Positions 18,695-26,239 of a stretch of 64,000 bases of DNA are shown in pieces. Source of the stretch: Acidobacteriota bacterium (GTDB lineage: Bacteria > Acidobacteriota > Blastocatellia > RBC074). The notes below the pieces were generated by a model, which had not been told where the DNA came from, made no database searches, and saw only the letters and a list, made by a program, of their open reading frames with translations. A program made the translations under genes and the position numbers. The first letter of the stretch is position 1. The number at the start of each line of letters is the position of its first letter. The stretch lies in the NCBI GenBank assembly GCA_016196035.1, contig JACPYM010000109.1, positions 1-64,000 on the forward strand, written 5' to 3'.

Positions 18695-19255
18695 TTAATC
18701 CTGCACCGTAACCTTCTTCATCACCGCTTTGCTCAGCAACCGCTGCTGCTGATCGGTCGGCTGGGCGGCGATCTTGTCAACGACATCGAGGCCTTCGAGC
18801 ACTTCGCCAAAGACGGTGTACTGGCCGTTCCATTGCGGGAAGTCGCGCAGGCAAATGAAAAACTGACTGGTGGCGCTGTTGACGTCGTTGCCCTTGCGCG
18901 CCGCCCCAAGGACGCCGCGTTTGAATGGTTTCTGGCTGAACTCCGCCTCGACCGTCTGCTGCCCCGGCGCGCCCAAGCCCCACGTGTCGCGGTTGTCGCC
19001 CCGTGTATTTGGGTCGCCGCCTTGAATCAGCAGGTTCGGCACTGCGCGATGAAAGCCGAGGCCGTCATAAAAACCCTCGCGCGCCAGCTTCTTGAAATTC
19101 TCGACGTGCTTGGGCGCAGTCGCGCCATCGAGTTGAATCTTGATCGTCCCGAAATCGGTTTCTATCGTAGCGATGCCGCCACTGCCACCTTTATGGCAAG
19201 CGGCCAAACTAAATGCCAGCAAAGCGGCGCACATCAATTTCATTAACTTCGTCAT
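18695..19255 (-). CDS. Lipoprotein peptidyl-prolyl isomerase (cyclophilin)
   Basis: 186 residues. A lipobox (AFSLAAC) follows a short signal, so it is anchored in a membrane facing the periplasm. The cyclophilin core is visible: FKKLAREGFYDGLGFHRAVP, LIQGGDPNTRGDN, ATSQFFICL and YTVFGEVLEGLDVVDKIA. It catalyses proline cis-trans isomerisation during folding of exported proteins. A second, related lipoprotein cyclophilin follows upstream, suggesting duplication. Confidence 0.92.
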   Translation of the reverse strand: MTKLMKLMCAALLAFSLAACHKGGSGGIATIETDFGTIKIQLDGATAPKHVENFKKLAREGFYDGLGFHRAVPNLLIQGGDPNTRGDNRDTWGLGAPGQQTVEAEFSQKPFKRGVLGAARKGNDVNSATSQFFICLRDFPQWNGQYTVFGEVLEGLDVVDKIAAQPTDQQQRLLSKAVMKKVTVQD

Positions 19256-19297
19256 TCATCTTCTCCGTTCAATTTTGTTGAATAGCAAGCTGAAGGC

Positions 19298-19383
19298 GAG
19301 ATTACGGAACAAACGGAAATAACGGAACAGACGGAGGCAAAACCTCTGGGCTGGCCCGAAATTTCCGTTTGTTCCGTAATCTC
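19298..19383. repeat. Perfect 23-bp intergenic inverted repeat
   Basis: Positions 19298-19320 and 19361-19383 are exact reverse complements built on the unit CGGAACA/CGGAAAT. The 40-nt loop carries further CGGAACA copies. It lies between the two cyclophilin genes. Confidence 0.9.
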
Positions 19384-19413
19384 TTCTTGCCTCACTTTTC
19401 CGTGAGGTCGGCC

Positions 19414-20058
19414 TTATTGCGCCGCCCGTTTCTCCAGATACACCTTCGTCATCGTGATTTTATCGCGCACCTTTTCGCCGCCGGGTTCGGTCGGCATGTT
19501 CGAGATGATTTGCACGTTGTTGAGGCCTTGCACGACTTCGCCGACCACGGTGTATTGGCCGTCCCAGGCGGGGCGCGGTTCCAGGCAGATGAAAAACTGG
19601 CTGGTGGCGCTGTTATTGTCGTTGCCCTTGCGCGCCATGCCGACGCTGCCGCGTTTGAACGGCACGCTGCTGAATTCTGCCGGGATCGTTTCCTGCCCCG
19701 GTTCGCCCATGCCCCACAGCGTTCGGTCGCCTTTGCGCGTTTGCGGATCGCCGCCCTGAATCATGGCGTTCGGCAAGACGCGATGAAAGCCGAGGCCGGC
19801 GTAAAAGCCCTCTTTCGTCAGCTTCTTCATTTGGGCCATGTGCTTTGGCGCGATTTCGGGATAGAAGGCGATCTTGAATTTGCCGTATTCGGTCTCGATC
19901 ACCATCAGTTCATCATCCTGCCTCGGCGCAGGCAACGGTGTGGCGGCGGTGGCAGGCGTGGCCGTCGTCGTCGCTGTGTTTGTCGTAGGCTTGCCCGGCT
20001 CGCAGGCAGCGAACGGCAAACCGAGCACCAATAACAATGCCATCTTCGTAATTTTCAT
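19414..20058 (-). CDS. Lipoprotein peptidyl-prolyl isomerase (cyclophilin)
   Basis: 214 residues with lipobox (GLPFAAC), a Thr/Ala-rich linker, then the cyclophilin domain: MKKLTKEGFYAGLGFHRVLP, MIQGGDPQTRKGD, ATSQFFICLE and YTVVGEVVQGLNNVQII. Same role and location as its neighbour. The two share most motifs and probably arose by tandem duplication. gatB lies 22 nt further upstream on the same strand. Confidence 0.92.
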   Translation of the reverse strand: MKITKMALLLVLGLPFAACEPGKPTTNTATTTATPATAATPLPAPRQDDELMVIETEYGKFKIAFYPEIAPKHMAQMKKLTKEGFYAGLGFHRVLPNAMIQGGDPQTRKGDRTLWGMGEPGQETIPAEFSSVPFKRGSVGMARKGNDNNSATSQFFICLEPRPAWDGQYTVVGEVVQGLNNVQIISNMPTEPGGEKVRDKITMTKVYLEKRAAQ

Positions 20059-20080
20059 AAGTCCAAAATAGCTCCTGTGA

Positions 20081-21544
20081 TTAGCCCAACTTCTGTTTCA
20101 GAATTTCATTGACCGCTTTCGGATTCGCCTTGCCACCACTGGCCTTGAGCACCTGACCGACAAAGAAGCCCCTCAACTGCACTTTACCCGCGCGATAGCT
20201 TTCCAACTCTTTCGGGTTCCTGGCGATCACCTCGTCCACGATGGTTTCAATCGCCGCAGTGTCGGTGAGCTGCACCAAGCCTTTCTCTTTGACGATCTCG
20301 CCGGGTGCCTTGCCTGTGGCGAACATGTCTGCAAAAACATCCTTCGCCATCTTGCCGGAGATTGTGCTGTCATCAATCAACGCGATTAGCGCACCCAGGT
20401 CTGCGGCTTTGATCTTGCAGGCGGTGATGTCGGCGTCGGCGTTTTTGAGTTCGCGCAGCAATTCCGACAACACCCAGTTGGCGGCGGCGCGATGATTCTT
20501 GGCCGTCTTGGCGGCAGTCTCGAAATAGTCGGCCAGTTCGCGCTGATTGGTCAGGGTGAAAGCATCATCGGTGCTCATCTCATACTCGCGCATGAAGCGT
20601 TGCCGCCGCGTTTCGGGCAATTCGGGCAGTTCGTGTTTGAGCGTCTCGATCCATTCGCTTGAGACTTCCAGCGGCGGCAAATCGGGTTCGGGGAAATAGC
20701 GGTAATCATGCGCGTCCTCTTTGCTGCGCATCGTGAAGGTCTTATTTTCCTTCTCATTCCAGAGCCGCGTTTCTTGCACGATCTTGCCGCCGGTTTCGAG
20801 CACCGTGATCTGGCGCTCAATCTCGTAATCAATCGCCTTTTGCAGGAAGCGCGCCGAATTGATGTTCTTGATCTCGGCGCGCGTGCCAAAGGGCGCGCCC
20901 GGACGCCGCACCGAGACGTTGGCATCGCAGCGCAAATTCCCTTCTTCCATATTGCCGTCGCACACGCCGATGAATTGCACGGTGCGCCGCAGGAAGGTCA
21001 GGTAATCATAGGCTTCCCAACTGGTGCGGAACTCAGGCTCGCTGACGATTTCAAGCAACGGCGTGCCGGCGCGATTGAGGTCTACATACGACTTCGACGG
21101 ATCGCCGATGTCGTGCACGGATTTGCCGGCATCCTCTTCGATGTGCGCGCGCGTGATGCCAAAGCGTTTCAGCTTCCATTCGATGGGCCGCCCACCTTCA
21201 TCGCGCGTGCTGGTCAGAATTTCGACGAAGCCGTGTTCGGAAAAAGGCCGGTCGTATTGCGAAATCTGGTAGCCCTTCGGCAGATCGGGATAGAAGTAAT
21301 GCTTGCGCGAAAAGATGGATTCATTGTTGATGTGCAGATTGAGCGCCAGCGCCGCTTTCCCGGCTTGTTGCACGGCCTGGCGATTCAGCACGGGCAAACA
21401 GCCGGGCAAACCCAACACGACCGGGTCGGTATTGGCATTCGGCTCTTCGCCAAAGGCGGCGGCGGAGGCGCTGAACAATTTCGAGGCAGTCTTTAACTGC
21501 ACGTGGACTTCCAAGCCGATGACGGCTTCCCAACCTTCTTTCAC
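20081..21544 (-). CDS. gatB: Aspartyl/glutamyl-tRNA amidotransferase subunit B
   Basis: 487 residues from the GTG at 21544, chosen because AAGGAG lies upstream and the protein then begins VKEGWEAVIGLEVHVQL as expected. Typical motifs: ARKHYFYPDLPKGYQISQYD (here with S before RKH), EDAGKSVHD, DLNRAGTPLLEIV, EGNLRCDANVSVR, EIKNINS and the C-terminal YqeY-type tail. Normal length. GatCAB converts mischarged Glu-tRNA(Gln) or Asp-tRNA(Asn). gatA and gatC are not in the window. Confidence 0.97.
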   Translation of the reverse strand: MKEGWEAVIGLEVHVQLKTASKLFSASAAAFGEEPNANTDPVVLGLPGCLPVLNRQAVQQAGKAALALNLHINNESIFSRKHYFYPDLPKGYQISQYDRPFSEHGFVEILTSTRDEGGRPIEWKLKRFGITRAHIEEDAGKSVHDIGDPSKSYVDLNRAGTPLLEIVSEPEFRTSWEAYDYLTFLRRTVQFIGVCDGNMEEGNLRCDANVSVRRPGAPFGTRAEIKNINSARFLQKAIDYEIERQITVLETGGKIVQETRLWNEKENKTFTMRSKEDAHDYRYFPEPDLPPLEVSSEWIETLKHELPELPETRRQRFMREYEMSTDDAFTLTNQRELADYFETAAKTAKNHRAAANWVLSELLRELKNADADITACKIKAADLGALIALIDDSTISGKMAKDVFADMFATGKAPGEIVKEKGLVQLTDTAAIETIVDEVIARNPKELESYRAGKVQLRGFFVGQVLKASGGKANPKAVNEILKQKLG

Positions 21545-21664
21545 GAAAAGTCTCCTTGCAGGGTTGAAATCAGGGGTTGAATTGCGGGCGGGAGTATAGC
21601 ACGGGCGATTCGAGAGCTTGAACGGGGCAAGCAAATCGGCGGATTTGCTTGCGCTGAAAACAGG

Positions 21665-21759
21665 CTGAATCCTGAATCCTGAATCTTGGTTCCTGATAGC
21701 CTAAAAATGCGGCTGACTTTCAAGCTATCAGGAACCAGGATTCAGGATTCAGGATTCAG
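21665..21759. repeat. 36-bp intergenic inverted repeat
   Basis: Positions 21665-21700 pair with 21724-21759 with a single mismatch, around a 23-nt loop. The outer part of each arm is three tandem copies of CCTGAAT/ATTCAGG. It lies between gatB and the methyltransferase gene. Confidence 0.9.
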
Positions 21760-21828
21760 TGAAAAAGCGGAGGCACCGTCAGACAAGCAGCGTTGGAGTT
21801 GCTGAAATGATTTGTCCTGACTACAGAT

Positions 21829-22587
21829 TCACTTCACGCGCACTGCTACGACCCGCAACCGGCGATAGTCGGCATACCAAACGCCAGCGCGAAAATTGGT
21901 CGGACGCAGTCGCGCCTCAATCTCGGTCAACGCCGTCTCTTTTGCCTCGACGGGCAAATCCGCAAACATGCTTTCGGCGAACATCGTCAGCCAGTTGCGC
22001 ATCCCGTCCGCCCCTTCCAGCTTGGTGAAGCGGTCGAAGAGAAAGGCTTGGCGCACCTCCAAGCCCTGCGCTTCGAGCAGCGTGGCGTATGCGCCGATGG
22101 AGGGGTAATACCAGGGATGGCGGACTTCGGCTTGGGTGTGGCTGGTCATAACGGCTTGCACTGCCTCAACGATGTTGGCGACGTTGCCCTGCCCGCCGAA
22201 TTCCGCGACAAACCGTCCGCCGGGTTTGAGGGCCTGGGCAATGCAGGCGGCGGCCTCGGCGGCGCGTGTCACCCAATGTAAGACAGCATTTGAAAAGACG
22301 GCATCGCAGGCTTCAGGCAAGCTGAAAGCGCTGGCGTCGCCTTGAACGAATTCGAGTTGCGGATATTGCTGGCGGGCAGTTTCGAGCATTTGCGCCGAGT
22401 GATCCAAGCCGATGACACGAGCACCGGACTGAGCAATCTGTGCGGTTAGGTGCCCTGTGCCGCACCCCAAATCCAAAATCAATTCAGCGGGTTGCGGCTG
22501 TAGCAGGCTGAGCAAATCCTGGCCGTATTCATAGACAAACGAATGCTTTTGATCATAAAGGGCCGAGTTCCATTCCTGTTGCGCCAT
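21829..22587 (-). CDS. Class I SAM-dependent methyltransferase
   Basis: 252 residues. SAM-binding motif I is LILDLGCGTGHLTAQIAQ, motif II ends VIGLDHSAQML, and motif IV region is DAVFSNAVLHWV. Overall similar to trans-aconitate methyltransferase-like proteins, but the substrate cannot be told. It starts 4 nt after the stop of the Sec-containing GrdB-like gene, so it is the last gene of the selenoprotein operon. Confidence 0.88.
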   Translation of the reverse strand: MAQQEWNSALYDQKHSFVYEYGQDLLSLLQPQPAELILDLGCGTGHLTAQIAQSGARVIGLDHSAQMLETARQQYPQLEFVQGDASAFSLPEACDAVFSNAVLHWVTRAAEAAACIAQALKPGGRFVAEFGGQGNVANIVEAVQAVMTSHTQAEVRHPWYYPSIGAYATLLEAQGLEVRQAFLFDRFTKLEGADGMRNWLTMFAESMFADLPVEAKETALTEIEARLRPTNFRAGVWYADYRRLRVVAVRVK

Positions 22588-22591
22588 AGTT

Positions 22592-23296
22592 TTATGCTGC
22601 CTGATATTCGGGATATTCCCGTTCGATTACCTGCCCCGGAAAGGCCGGCCCGGTGAGCATCAAGAGCGCGTCTTTCAAGACCCTCTTTTGCAATTCACGC
22701 TGGCCGGGTTTGCCCAGCGAATTGCCGACTTTGAATTCTTTGGGACACAGCGCGCGTGGCGGACGCATCTGGGCTGAAGCCTCCGGGCTGACGGTGATCA
22801 GGATGGTCGGCAACCCACGCATTTCGATTTCACGTTGTACCGCGACGACCGTGCGGTGGCAGACGTTCGGTCAGCCACCGGTTAGCACGATCACATCGGC
22901 TTTTGATTTTTTGTCAATGAATTCGGCGATGGCGGGCGCGGTCTCTTCATACATGCGTTTCAATTGCATGGTGTAACCCATATAGCCGACGTGTTCGCGG
23001 GCGACGCTGCCGATGAAACCCTCGGCATGCAGTTCGCGCAGAATATCCAGCGGGAAAACGACGTTGATGTCCTGATCGGCATCGCTGTGATCGTAATGAT
23101 GATGTGTGACCATCAGGTCGGAAGTGGCCGCCTCACCGTTAATCTGCCGGAAGCTAAGATCGCCCAATTCGTCGGCGATGTTGAACGGCTCTTGATCCTT
23201 GCGATGGACACCGGCGGCGGTGACAAGCGCCACGGTAAGCTTCGAGAGTTCTTTATCTAACGGAGTAAACGGGACGCATTTTCGATGAAGGGACAT
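22592..23296 (-). CDS. GrdB-like selenoprotein with in-frame UGA (Sec142)
   Basis: 234 residues if the TGA at 22873-22871 is read as selenocysteine. Upstream of the UGA: GDLSFRQINGEAATSDLMV, THHHYDHSDADQDINVVFP and EHVGYMGYTMQLKRMYEE, the signature of the glycine/sarcosine/betaine reductase selenoprotein B family. The UGA lies in ADVIVLTGG-U-PNVCHRTV, a UxxxC redox motif. Reading resumes in the same frame to 22592. A GC stem (22839-22843 with 22853-22857, loop of 9) begins 14 nt after the UGA, where a bacterial SECIS is expected. It is about half the length of clostridial GrdB, so it is probably a redox protein rather than a reductase subunit. Confidence 0.85.
22839..22857 (-). promoter_or_regulatory. 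Candidate bacterial SECIS hairpin
   Basis: ACCGC and GCGGT pair around a 9-nt loop containing GGU on the mRNA strand. It starts 14 nt downstream of the UGA of the GrdB-like gene, within the range of bacterial SECIS elements read by SelB. Found by eye; no folding energy was calculated. Confidence 0.5.
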
Positions 23297-23447
23297 TGTG
23301 ACAGCCTTTCAAAACCTAGGCGGCTAAATAGCTAGCCGGATAGTGGCAGGCGAGGCAGGTAGCGTCACCGGAGAAATTCTACGGATAAACTCAGACCAAG
23401 AATGTTCCGCTGACACCAACCTGCCCTGCTGTTTCCACGGATCAGAC

Positions 23448-23909
23448 TTACAGCTTGCGCAACACGTCGTGAATGACTTCGTTGTCGGGTTGCTGACCGA
23501 TGTCGTGGATGTCCGCGTAAACGACCTTGCCTGCCTTATCAATGACGAAAAGCGCCCGTTCGGTAATGCCATCAGCAGCCCGGTAGGCTCCGAAGGCTTT
23601 GGCGGTTGCACCTTTGGGTTCGAAATCGGCAAGTAGCGGGTAGGAAATTCCGCCTAAGCTCTTGGCCCAGGCAACGTGGCTTGGGATGGAATCAACGGAT
23701 ATACCCAGAACCTGGGTATCGGCCTCCTCGAAGCGTTTGAGATCGGCTTCATAAGAAGGCATTTGGATGGTTCAAACAGGGGTCCAGTCAAGCGGGTAAA
23801 AAGCGATGAAAACATTCTTCTTACCTTGAAAATCGGAAAGCTTGACCGTGCCCCCCAGATGGCTCTTCAGCTCGAAATCCGGAGCTGCGTCTCCAACTTG
23901 GACACTCAT
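23448..23909 (-). CDS. Selenocysteine peroxiredoxin (AhpC/TSA family), Sec46
   Basis: 153 residues from the ATG at 23909 (GGAGAAAGATC upstream). It opens [16 protein letters not shown], then [11 protein letters not shown] followed by TGA at 23774-23772, exactly where the peroxidatic Cys sits in peroxiredoxins (FYP..-TPVC). Reading continues in frame: [39 protein letters not shown] and [17 protein letters not shown]. Sec at this position is known in bacterial peroxiredoxins. A short stem (CTTC-TTAT-GAAG) follows the UGA closely. It removes peroxides in the cytoplasm. First gene of the operon with the GrdB-like protein and a methyltransferase. Confidence 0.88.
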
Positions 23910-24182
23910 GATCTTTCTCCTTTGAATAATGTCGCCACGCCTAAACGTGGCAAGTGAATTGGGTACCGCTTTAATTGTCGAAACAACGCCGCGATTATAG
24001 GTAGCGCCAGAGCAGCGGGCAAGCGCGGGCAAATTATTGCTTGAACATCTTCTTCGTAACCAAAACAGACCGTGCAAAAAGATGAAAAGACTGGTAAGAA
24101 CTTCCAGCCTGTGCCTATTCGATACGATTTTCCAGCTTCAGGGGTGACCAAAATTAAACTGGAAATTTTTTCTTAACATACT

Positions 24183-24209
24183 GGAACAATTTACAGATAC
24201 AGGCGTGTC
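24183..24209 (+). promoter_or_regulatory. Possible ECF-type promoter
   Basis: GGAAC at 24183 and GTC at 24207, 19 nt apart, loosely resemble an ECF sigma promoter upstream of the ECF sigma gene. Autoregulation would be usual, but the spacing is longer than normal and the match is weak. The rest of 23910-24408 shows no gene. Confidence 0.22.
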
Positions 24210-24408
24210 AGCGCGAGGAGGATCGTCATCCGCTACGCTCTTACAACAAGGTTAGGCGACAAAGCAGTGCAAGACCCCAGAACCAAAAAGGTTCCTCATC
24301 AACCTTCATTGAGCAGCACTTTGATCCTTCAATCAATTGCGCAATTTCTTTCCGCGCAATTTGCCCTGGGCGAGGGAAAGGCAATCCAAAGCAGTAAGCC
24401 TAATTTTA

Positions 24409-25131
24409 ATGAATACGCTAAGTCTCAGTGCTGGATTTCCAGAAACAGGTTTGACCAAACCCAGTTTCAAAAACACCGATGCGGGTGTTTCAGCCACTGC
24501 GCCATCTGCCGAGTGGATTAGCACGCAGATGATTGAACACGAGCAGTTGCGCTACGAGGAACTGGATGATCACGCATTGATGGCGGCGACTAAAGTTGGC
24601 GACCATGCGGCCTTTTCAGAAATCGTTCAACGTTACAAGAACAAGCTGACCAATTTCATTTACCGGCTGCTAAACGATTACGAGCGCGCGAGCGATTTGG
24701 CCCAAGAGACCTTTATTCGGGTTTACATGAGTGCCGACCGCTACGAGGCTTCCAATAGTTTTTCGACTTACATTTACCGGATTGCTCAGAACTTGGCGAT
24801 CAGCGAGATTCGCCAGCGCAAACGCCGCGGGGTCTTTCAAATGCCCTTCTTCGCTTCGGACAAAGATGGCGAAGAGTTAGAGGTCGAAGTCGCTGACAAG
24901 CGCATTATCGCGCCGGAAGATGTGATGATTGACGATGAGCGCCGCGCTGCTGTGCGCCGCGCCATCACGACGCTGCCGGAAAAATACCGCATCGCGCTGG
25001 TCTTGCGCGATGTCGAGGGCCGCAGCTACGAAGAGATCAGTGAGATTTTGGATTTATCAGATGGCACGGTGAAATCCCGTATCAACCGCGCCCGAAACTT
25101 GTTGAAAGAAAAGCTACGCGATTACCTGTAG
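24409..25131 (+). CDS. RpoE-like ECF sigma factor
   Basis: About 240 residues from the ATG at 24409; an ATG at 24529 is a possible alternative, and no start has a strong ribosome site. Region 2: AFSEIVQRYKNKLTNFIYRL, DLAQETFIRVYMSADRY and FSTYIYRIAQNLAISEIRQR. Region 4: LPEKYRIALVLRDVEGRSYE, EISEILDLSDGTVKSRINRA. It heads a sigma / anti-sigma / HtrA-like arrangement like rpoE-rseA-degS or algU-mucA-mucD, suggesting an envelope-stress response. Confidence 0.92.
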   Translation: MNTLSLSAGFPETGLTKPSFKNTDAGVSATAPSAEWISTQMIEHEQLRYEELDDHALMAATKVGDHAAFSEIVQRYKNKLTNFIYRLLNDYERASDLAQETFIRVYMSADRYEASNSFSTYIYRIAQNLAISEIRQRKRRGVFQMPFFASDKDGEELEVEVADKRIIAPEDVMIDDERRAAVRRAITTLPEKYRIALVLRDVEGRSYEEISEILDLSDGTVKSRINRARNLLKEKLRDYL

Positions 25132-25176
25132 TAAGGTGCCAAGACGGTAATCAGGGTGTCCCAGTTCCCGCTTAGG

Positions 25177-25189
25177 CCGCCCCTGGCGG
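25177..25189 (+). other. Short GC hairpin between sigma and anti-sigma genes
   Basis: CCGCC (25177-25181) and GGCGG (25185-25189) with a 3-nt loop, followed by TTTAG. It may attenuate transcription between the two genes. Weak evidence. Confidence 0.25.
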
Positions 25190-25222
25190 TTTAGGTCTTT
25201 ACCGAGTGGAGATCGTAAATTC

Positions 25223-26137
25223 ATGAATTGTGAACAAATCAGAGAGGCAATTGACAGCGGCATCCAGAGTGAAGCTGTGCACGGCCATCTCACCGGCTGC
25301 CCAGCTTGTCAGCAATTCGAGGCGGAAACGTCTTCGCTGCTGTCCATGCTGAGCGCGCAACCCCGCGTCAAAGCGCTCGCCGCTTTCGAGACTCAGTTGC
25401 AAGCCCGTTTGCAAACTGTGCTGGCGAGCGAAGAGTCTAAGTTAACCGCATTGCTGGGTTCCCTGCCCGTGGTTACCGCCCCCGCGAGCTTTGAAGCACA
25501 GTTGCAGGCGCGGTTGGCGAGCAAAGAAGTCAACGTGGCCGCACTGGTCGGGGCCTTGCCCGCCATCGGCGCACCCGGCGATTTCGATTTCCGGCTGCGT
25601 GCGCGGCTGGCACAAACCAACGCCGAACAGGCAGCCCGTGGCCCGTTGGTTTGGCTGGCAGATTTCTGGACCAAATCGTTTTCGTTTGGGCCAGCGGCAA
25701 CTGCCATGGCGGCGCTCGCCGTAGTGGTGGCGTTTAGCGTGACGCAACTCAAGCGTGAGACGGCGCAACCGAACGACACATCCGCATTGGTGGCGAAGGT
25801 TGAGATGCCGAAAGCGCCTGCGACTCACCAACTGGACGTGCCTGCCCCGCTGGCTTCGAATCAAGTAACGCCTGCCCGGCAAACAATTGCCGTCAAAGCG
25901 TCAACACGAACCAACCGCCCGTTGACGCCTGCCGCCAGTGCCAGCAGTAAAGCGCTGGCAACGCCGGTGGACGAACGCCAGTTGGTCGCGAGCAATCTGA
26001 ACGAACAAACCGTGTTCTCGTCTGTCACGCGCCAGGAAATGAAAGTTTCGCGTAGCCCGGTCGCCTATTATGGGCAGCAACTGGCGAAATCCGTTCCGGC
26101 GTTGAAGGCAGACACGCTGAGCGTGGCCGCGTTTTAA
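25223..26137 (+). CDS. Zinc-finger transmembrane anti-sigma factor
   Basis: 304 residues. The N-terminus is a ZAS/zf-HC2 anti-sigma domain: MNCEQIREAIDSGI and HGHLTGCPACQQF (HxxxCxxC). Residues about 50-130 hold three similar helical units (AFETQLQARLQTVLAS, SFEAQLQARLASKEV, DFDFRLRARLAQTN), an unusual internal repeat. One transmembrane helix (ATAMAALAVVVAFSVTQL) is near residue 160, followed by a Pro/Thr/Ala-rich periplasmic tail of about 135 residues. It should hold the upstream sigma factor at the membrane. Confidence 0.85.
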   Translation: MNCEQIREAIDSGIQSEAVHGHLTGCPACQQFEAETSSLLSMLSAQPRVKALAAFETQLQARLQTVLASEESKLTALLGSLPVVTAPASFEAQLQARLASKEVNVAALVGALPAIGAPGDFDFRLRARLAQTNAEQAARGPLVWLADFWTKSFSFGPAATAMAALAVVVAFSVTQLKRETAQPNDTSALVAKVEMPKAPATHQLDVPAPLASNQVTPARQTIAVKASTRTNRPLTPAASASSKALATPVDERQLVASNLNEQTVFSSVTRQEMKVSRSPVAYYGQQLAKSVPALKADTLSVAAF

Positions 26138-26159
26138 CCTGCTCTCAATGAATAAAATA

Positions 26160-26197
26160 GGCCGCAGGTTACGCGTTCGTTGCCTGCGGCCTTTCTT
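26160..26197 (+). terminator. Intrinsic terminator after the anti-sigma gene
   Basis: GGCCGCAGG (26160-26168) pairs perfectly with 26183-26191, followed by TTTCTT. It lies about 23 nt beyond the anti-sigma stop and 42 nt before the HtrA-like gene, so that gene may have its own promoter or be read by partial readthrough. Confidence 0.8.
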
Positions 26198-26239
26198 GCC
26201 TGAAAGCCCCCCGTTCCACCTTCATTTCTTTTTTCTCAA

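Noticed and set aside
22592-23909. The two split genes as ordinary pseudogenes
   Set aside because: Both interruptions are TGA only, in frame, and exactly at the redox-active Cys position of families known to contain selenocysteine; no other lesion is visible in either gene.
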